This document shows, piece after piece, positions 54,596 through 59,355 of a DNA stretch of 59,355 bases; positions within the stretch are counted from its first letter, which is position 1; each line of letters begins with the position of its first letter. The translations under genes and the position numbers were made by a program. The stretch covers positions 1 to 59,355 of the forward strand of contig QUFC01000023.1 in the NCBI GenBank assembly GCA_003478355.1, in the 5' to 3' direction. Origin of the DNA: Lachnospiraceae bacterium AM48-27BH (GTDB lineage Bacteria > Bacillota > Clostridia > Lachnospirales > Lachnospiraceae). The notes below the pieces were generated by a model. The model was not told where the DNA came from. It made no database searches and was given only the letters and a program-made list of their open reading frames with translations.

Positions 54596-56385
54596 TTATA
54601 ATAATGCGACCAGCTGATCAGCATAACCACATCCACACAGCAAAGGATCTCCTTTTCTCCAGGTAAGCTCCTCAGCTGAAATCAGAAAATGATGATCCTG
54701 CGGACAGTAATCTTTCCGCAGGCCGCGGTCAATGGAATACACATGGAAAATACCTTCAAAAAATCGTGCCATTTCATACGATGGAACATAAATGGCTTTT
54801 GTCTTTTCCTGCCCCACCAGCACAATATAGTGGCTTCCATTTCCGTTGCTCTTGTTGTAGACTGATGAAACCAGCCCAAAACCCAGGACTGCCGATCCTC
54901 GCCGGAATCATAAACAACCGCTTTCATCTGTTCTTTTGTGAGAAAAATCTGTTTATCTGCCCCTAGTACAGCTCGATAAACTTTCCTGTCATCGCCGCAG
55001 GATACCACGCCGTAAAGTCCAGGAAATGTTTCATCCTCATCATCTGTGGCAGAGAAAAAGGCCGGGATCCTGCCATGGGAATGAAATTCTCCAACTTTTA
55101 CCAATCCTGAAACTTCATAACACTCTAAATAAGGCTCCCGTTCTGCTTCAACGGATGCATGATATACCTGCTGAAAGGGCACAAACCACTTAAAGTTGTT
55201 TCTTGTTGGATCATAAAAAAGATGCACAGCTACTTCGCTGTCACAGTTTTCGCAAAAAAACTGTGATATAGCTAACCAATAAGAAATATCCACTTTTTCA
55301 AGTTTCCAGATAAAGAGTTTCTGGTCACTTTCCAATGAACTTCCGCAGTAAAAGCATGGATGGTTCAGAATTTCATAGATTTCTCCCTGATACATCACCC
55401 GCTGTCTTCCGATGGAAAGCTGCATTTTATCCAGTGTTTCCTTATCATCCGCACCTTTTTTGCTGCCCTTTGTTCCCACATACAGAATGTTCTTGTCTTT
55501 TCCAAGCCAGGTAAACACCGCACCGGCCAGCCGGTATTCCAGATGTCCTTTTGCATCCAGGAAATTCAGCAGATCCTCTTCCGTGACGGACTTTTTACCG
55601 CCAAAATCCTCTGAAGATAAGTCATATGAGGTAAACATCAGAGATAACTTAACTCCGTCAATGGCATACTTGGTCACTTTAACCGTACTGGCACTGGATG
55701 CACCAGCATACTTCGGGCCAAGATAGTATTTTTCGCCACACGGGTACAGATCATATAAGGTTCCATAACCATCAAGTTCCTTGAGCTGTTCTTCAAGTGT
55801 CTCTGCTTCTTCGCTGATTCCAATGGTAAGCTCTTCTCCTGCTTTCAGTACCATGATCTCTTCTGTATCTTCAAACGGTACGGTGATTGCAGAAGATTCT
55901 GCCGGAAGGAGCACAACATTGTTTTCGTTTTTAAACAAAGTAAGCTTTAATCCGCTAAGCCCCTTGCTCTTTAACACATACTCAAACAGATTTGTAAGGT
56001 CCACTTCACCTGTTAATGCCGTAACATCCACTGCTTCTGCTCCAAAGAACACCTGCATTCCGTCAACCGAGATGGTTCCTTTTTCCACTCCTTCATGATT
56101 CTTTGGGCGGCACAAATATGCATCATCTTTCTTTGAAACATCACAGATTGCAAAGAATGGGCCCTGCTCTGCCAGAAACTGCTTCACCTCTTCCTCTGTT
56201 CCTGTTCCCTCCGTCATCATCAGATCACCAGCAACACTCTTTAACGTAAGGGGCAACTTGTAAACCGTTTTCGGCGCAGCTTTTTTCTTCTGCTTTTCTT
56301 CCTTCTTCTTTCTCGGTGCCTCTTTCTTCTTTGCCTCAGCCTTCAGCTCATTAAATTCCTCAAAATCAAAAAAACTCATCTGCAT
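54596..56385 (-). CDS. JAB/JAMM peptidase with beta-grasp-like N-terminal segments; C-terminal frameshift
   Basis: About 597 residues once one missing base near 54873 (GGCTGG for GGCCTGG) is restored. Residues 1-40 are Lys/Glu-rich. Two segments (about 41-105 and 236-310) show strand-helix patterns like ubiquitin-like folds; the second ends in Gly304-Thr-Lys-Gly307, as PRTRC protein C does. Next come zinc-type pairs Cys344/347 and Cys378/381. The JAMM metal motif is complete: His435, His437, Ser445, Asp448 (GEFHSHGRIPAFFSATDD). JAB peptidases release ubiquitin-like proteins. The frameshifted tail (54596-54823 frame) has further Cys/His. The start follows the E2-like gene by three bases. Confidence 0.8.
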
Positions 56386-56388
56386 AAC

Positions 56389-56961
56389 CTATTTTCCTCC
56401 TCTTATCGCAACACATAAGTTGCTTAATTGATTTCCGTTTTCTTGCAGCCATTTCTGTGGGAACACTTCCATTTCCTTAAGTGTTTCCAGAAGACCGGAC
56501 TGTTCTTTAAATTCCGGATGCTCCACGATTCGGTTCTGGTACAGATCATTATTGGTTTCTGCATCAAAAAATGACTGGATCAGCTTCTCCGCATCTTTGA
56601 TCGAAGTCATTTTCGGAAATACCGTATTTCCCCAACATATTCTCCCATTATCATATACATTTCCAAATGGGTAATAACATAACCTGCTGGCCGGCCCGAT
56701 CATCCCGGATGCATCCCGCTTTAAGGCAAAACAAAAAGAGGCGGATAACATCCCCTCTCTTACCTTAAATAGAAATGCCAGATCCGGAAACACAACCTGT
56801 TTTGGTACTCCAAACAGATAAATAACCCCCAGATGTGCTGAAACCGTGATGATCACATCAAAGCTCTGTTCCTTATTCTGTATCAGTACCCCGTCATAAA
56901 ATCCGTTTGGTATCTGTCCGATTTCAAGGCATCTCTCCTGCTCCGCTTCAATCGTGCTCAT
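56389..56961 (-). CDS. E2-like protein (PRTRC protein B type)
   Basis: 190 residues. The key stretch is YPFGNVYDNGRICWGN (97-112) with Cys109 at the place of the E2 active-site Cys after an Asn-containing turn; strands before it (DVIITVSAHLGVIYLFG, ASFCFALKR) suit a UBC-like fold. This matches the Prok-E2 type seen in PRTRC protein B as I remember it. It would carry the activated modifier from the E1. The ATG overlaps the stop of the small ORF at 56958 (ATGA). Confidence 0.8.
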   Translation of the reverse strand: MSTIEAEQERCLEIGQIPNGFYDGVLIQNKEQSFDVIITVSAHLGVIYLFGVPKQVVFPDLAFLFKVREGMLSASFCFALKRDASGMIGPASRLCYYPFGNVYDNGRICWGNTVFPKMTSIKDAEKLIQSFFDAETNNDLYQNRIVEHPEFKEQSGLLETLKEMEVFPQKWLQENGNQLSNLCVAIRGGK

Positions 56962-57089
56962 GGCCTGATGAAATCGGCCATCGTAACTGTTTTTTGAACA
57001 GCACTTCCATCACCGAAGGAAAACTCCACTCGAACTTTTGCGAAAGTTTCCTCATCACTGACTGCTGCCCATTTTACAATATTGCTCAC
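56958..57089 (-). CDS. 43-residue protein before the E2-like gene
   Basis: GTG start at 57089 is five bases after a strong AGGAGGG. The protein runs SNIVKWAAVSDEETF then KVRVEFSFGDGS, a likely beta hairpin, and ends MADFIRP. Its stop overlaps the E2-like start. Size and place recall the small ubiquitin-like PRTRC protein C, but it is shorter (about 70 expected) and lacks a Gly tail. It is too short for many gene callers. Function unknown. Confidence 0.6.
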   Translation of the reverse strand: MSNIVKWAAVSDEETFAKVRVEFSFGDGSAVQKTVTMADFIRP

Positions 57090-57102
57090 TTTCTCCCTCC
57101 TC

Positions 57103-57363
57103 TTACAGCATTCTCCGTCGTTTCACTACAGAACAGCGCTTGATCTGTTCAAAAAAGCTATGCACCAGTGCCTCCGAATTGTACCGCGTCTGATATGCCC
57201 ATACTCCGGCATCAAGAACATCAAACAATTCTTCGATTGGAATTTCTCTGGTGATCGGACTCTCCGGTGAAAAAAATGCCGCTTCATTCCGTCGTTCCTT
57301 TTGCTTTTTTTCATCCCATCGCTCTTCATAGAGCAGTTCATACATCCGTGTAACCTCGGACAT
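57103..57363 (-). CDS. First protein of ubiquitin-like operon, unknown
   Basis: 86 residues, start at 57363 behind AAAGGAG. N-terminal helix rich in Glu/Lys/Arg (YELLYEERWDEKKQKERR), then IPIEELFDVLDAGVWAYQ and a basic end. No family recognised. It lies 13 bases before the small GTG-start ORF. Confidence 0.55.
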   Translation of the reverse strand: MSEVTRMYELLYEERWDEKKQKERRNEAAFFSPESPITREIPIEELFDVLDAGVWAYQTRYNSEALVHSFFEQIKRCSVVKRRRML

Positions 57364-57401
57364 AGTTTCTCTCCTTTCCTGGTTCGTCTATAAAATAAAA
57401 A

Positions 57402-57427
57402 AGCCAATGCACACTCATGCATTGACT
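57402..57427 (-). terminator. Hairpin upstream of the operon, possible attenuator
   Basis: Arms CAATGCA and TGCATTG with flanking AG/CT pair; on the minus strand it is followed by CTTTTTTATTTT. It lies 40 bases before the first gene, so transcripts starting further right would meet a terminator in the leader. The divergent region up to 57685 holds no gene. Confidence 0.55.
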
Positions 57428-57588
57428 AAAAAATAGACTACCCCTTTTCAATGATCCGCAAGATCTCACCCATAGCCAGAGGCCACTATCATCGAAAGAA
57501 ATAATCTTGGTTTGATTATAGCATTGATGGCTCTAATTAACAAGGAACATTTCATATTGCTGGAAGCGGCATTATTATAAATAAATAA

Positions 57589-57618
57589 TTGCATAAAAAA
57601 TACAGATCAAGTTATAAT
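57589..57618 (+). promoter_or_regulatory. Sigma-A-type promoter for the sigma factor gene
   Basis: TTGCAT at 57589 and TATAAT at 57613 are 18 bases apart, 68 bases before the start at 57686. Confidence 0.55.
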
Positions 57619-57685
57619 TTCCTTGCAACTTTTTCTTCTCTTTATCCGTCTAATATATGAAAACAAAAAGAAAGGAAATTATGTA

Positions 57686-58183
57686 ATGATCCATTCTAGC
57701 GCGCGGGATTCCATTACCGTAGAGACCGAACAGGTCTTGATTGAAAAATATGACCGGCTATACCGGTTAGCTTACAGCTATGTTTACAATGAAGATGATG
57801 CCCTGGATATTGTTCAGGAAAGCGCCTGCAAAGCGATATGCCAGTGCAACTCCTTAAAAGATCCCTCCAAACTTTATTCCTGGATCTGCAGGATTGTAGT
57901 AAATACCACCATGGATCTTTTAAGAAGCAGAAAAAAAGAAGATCTGCCTGGAGAGCTTCCAGAACAGGCATCGGAAGATGTTTACCAGGAAACAGATTTA
58001 AAAAATGCCCTAGAGAGCCTGGAACCTCAAAACCGTACCATCGTCGTCCTACGGTATTGCGAAGATATGAAACTGGAAGATATTGCACTGGCTGTAAATG
58101 AAAATCTGAGTACTGTAAAAACCAGGCTTTACCGTTCTTTAAAAAAGCTGCGTATCAACCTGGAAGCACCTGACACCAACTAA
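57686..58183 (+). CDS. ECF-type sigma-70 factor
   Basis: 165 residues. Region 2 is seen in YDRLYRLAYSYVYNEDDALD and VQESACKAI, region 4 in VVLRYCEDMKLEDIALAVNE with TVKTRLYRSLKKL. Start at 57686 is preferred over an upstream frame because of AAAGGAAA; the upstream part would fall within the leader. It forms an operon with the anti-sigma gene and is close to the SigV type. Confidence 0.9.
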   Translation: MIHSSARDSITVETEQVLIEKYDRLYRLAYSYVYNEDDALDIVQESACKAICQCNSLKDPSKLYSWICRIVVNTTMDLLRSRKKEDLPGELPEQASEDVYQETDLKNALESLEPQNRTIVVLRYCEDMKLEDIALAVNENLSTVKTRLYRSLKKLRINLEAPDTN

Positions 58184-58203
58184 TTCGGAAAGGAGTTCTT
58201 ACT

Positions 58204-59100
58204 ATGAAAGAAAGCAATCACACTATTGATGAATTAAAGCAGGAATATGAACAGATCCCCGTTTCTCCACATGCCAAAGAACGTATTTTAGCTGGAATTG
58301 CACAGGGCAAGGCAGCAACCGCTGTCCAGTCACATTCCACAAAATCAGGCGAACGGAAAAAGAAATCACATATTATTTATATTTTACGGAACACCGGTGC
58401 AACTGCTGTGGCAGCCATGGCCGCGCTGGTAATCCTCACAAACATAAACCCTACCATTGCAAATGCCATGGAAAATGTCCCTATCCTTGGCCCAATCTCC
58501 AAAATCGTCACCTTCCGGACTTACGAAGACCAGACCAATCACTTTGAAGCTAAAGTGGATGTCCCAGAAATAGAGTCTGCACCGGCAGAGGTCAACCAGA
58601 GCATCGAAGAATATGCCAATGCCTTAATCGCACAGTATGAAAGCGACCTGCGCTCATCCCAGGGAGAGGGCAATTACTCGCTCACTTCTTCCTATCAGGT
58701 GGTAACGGATACCCCCAACTATCTCTGCCTGCGAATTGATACCACTCTGGTAATGGCCAGTGGAACCGAATATACCAAAGTTTTCACCATTGATAAACGC
58801 ACCGGCAAAATGATTTCTTTGTCTGATCTTTTCCGCAACAAGCCAGAAATGCTCACTGCGATCAGCGACAATATAAAGGAACAGATGCAGGCACAAATGG
58901 CCGCCGATTCCTCTGTCACCTATTTTTACAACAGCGATATGCCAGAATGGGATTTTAAAGAATTACGAGGCGATGAAAGCTTTTATTTCAATGAAAAAGG
59001 CGAACTTGTGATCACCTTTGATGAAACGGATGTTGCCCCCGCTTACATGGGCGCGGTGGAATTCGCCATCCCGCAATCAGTAACTGGCACACTGGAATAA
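58204..59100 (+). CDS. RsiV-like anti-sigma factor (DUF3298)
   Basis: 298 residues. A cytoplasmic N-terminal segment, one membrane span (about 62-82, GATAVAAMAALVILTN) and an outside domain with the DUF3298 pattern (KVFTIDKRTGKMISLSDLF and LVITFDETDVAPAYMG). RsiV of Bacillus holds SigV at the membrane and is cleaved after binding lysozyme; the same role is inferred. Start has GGAAAGGAG. 20 bases after the sigma gene. Confidence 0.85.
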   Translation: MKESNHTIDELKQEYEQIPVSPHAKERILAGIAQGKAATAVQSHSTKSGERKKKSHIIYILRNTGATAVAAMAALVILTNINPTIANAMENVPILGPISKIVTFRTYEDQTNHFEAKVDVPEIESAPAEVNQSIEEYANALIAQYESDLRSSQGEGNYSLTSSYQVVTDTPNYLCLRIDTTLVMASGTEYTKVFTIDKRTGKMISLSDLFRNKPEMLTAISDNIKEQMQAQMAADSSVTYFYNSDMPEWDFKELRGDESFYFNEKGELVITFDETDVAPAYMGAVEFAIPQSVTGTLE

Positions 59101-59193
59101 GCGGTAAAATACTCCTTCATTAATATAAGGAAGAAAAAGCTGTCGCAAAATCATCAATAGATGATAGCGCTGCAGCTTCCGCTTTCATACAGC

Positions 59194-59248
59194 AAAAGGG
59201 GCTGCGGTTCCATAGATAATCACTCATCTATGGAGCAACAGCCCCTTT
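59194..59248 (+). terminator. Terminator after the anti-sigma gene
   Basis: Arms AAAGGGGCTG and CAGCCCCTTT with inner pairing CCATAGAT/ATCTATGG, followed by CGGGTTTTGTC. Also positioned to end the minus-strand gene at 59290. Confidence 0.75.
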
Positions 59249-59289
59249 CGGGTTTTGTCAATAAGGAACAAGAAAATAGTATCTTGCTT

Positions 59290-59355
59290 TTAAGCGGTTT
59301 CATCGCCGCTGTCGTTCTGGATAAGGCGCACAACCTTGTCCGTAAAGGTTTCCCG
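59290..59355 (-). CDS. TnpW-like transposon protein, 3' end only
   Basis: The last 21 codons lie in the window: RETFTDKVVRLIQNDSGDE then Thr-Ala and stop. The pattern DKxxRLIxxD is the end of small TnpW-type proteins of Tn4451-like elements, which suggests yet another such element to the right. The start is outside. Confidence 0.5.
   Translation of the reverse strand, partial: RETFTDKVVRLIQNDSGDETA

Noticed and set aside
49792..57363. Full equivalence with a proteobacterial PRTRC locus
   Set aside because: E1, E2 and JAB agree in type, but ParB and the other PRTRC proteins are not recognisable, the E1 is a tandem protein and HolA is added.

Overview
The window looks like a gut Clostridia genome (Lachnospiraceae or Ruminococcaceae type): Gram-positive Shine-Dalgarno sites (AAGGAGG), lipoboxes, Tn1549/CTn-like conjugation genes, Tn4451-like small transposon genes (tnpV, tnpW, Mob/Pre) and a class of group II introns common in these bacteria. 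No rRNA, tRNA or CRISPR array was seen. Almost everything to about 31 kb, and again from 33.7 to 57.4 kb, reads on the minus strand.

Layout. (1) 1-7633: a Tn4451-like mobilizable element (IME1) with a Mob/Pre relaxase, TnpV, a frameshifted TnpX-type serine recombinase and three small lipoprotein or membrane-protein cargo genes, each lying between duplicated pieces of the element backbone. It is inserted in the topoisomerase III gene of (2) 7634-26465: the conjugation module of a Tn1549/CTn-like ICE (topB, DUF4366, DUF4315, NlpC/P60 hydrolase split by an intact group II intron, DNA methyltransferase, VirB4, PrgI, MT-A70 methylase, TrbL-like protein, two Maff2 proteins, VirD4, PcfB, replication-initiator-like protein, antirepressor). 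(3) 26559-33453: a second mobilizable element (IME2) with a truncated serine recombinase, VapE ATPase, CHC2 primase, MobA/MobL relaxase, a recognisable MobQ-type nic sequence, an excisionase-like HTH protein and a cluster of GTCAACC iterons. (4) 33.5-39.2 kb: an FtsX-type ABC transporter with a two-component system and shared upstream motifs. (5) 39.2-43 kb: a probable operon of four membrane and lipoproteins. (6) 43-49 kb: decayed sequence with broken flavodoxin, aldo-keto reductase, DUF2325 and cysteine hydrolase genes, an HTH regulator and an unrecognised exported protein. (7) 49.8-57.4 kb: one tightly packed operon for a ubiquitin-like conjugation system. (8) 57.6-59.1 kb: a divergent ECF sigma factor with an RsiV-like anti-sigma factor, then the start of another transposon-type gene at the right edge.

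The most striking part is region 7. It encodes an E1-like protein with two tandem ThiF domains (the first degenerate), an E2-like protein with a conserved Cys motif, a JAB/JAMM peptidase preceded by beta-grasp-like segments (one ending in GTKG) and two CxxC pairs, a single-span membrane protein, three unrecognised proteins, a DNA polymerase III delta (HolA) paralogue and two small leading ORFs. It resembles the E1/E2/JAB core of PRTRC loci but differs in architecture and partners.

A caution for all users: at least five genes are broken by what looks like a single missing base (tnpX, DUF4366, methyltransferase, virB4, the JAB gene), two more carry single in-frame stops explainable by transitions, and three genes have ATA where ATG is expected. 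This could be real decay or assembly error. Coordinates of broken genes are given for the reconstructed full gene.
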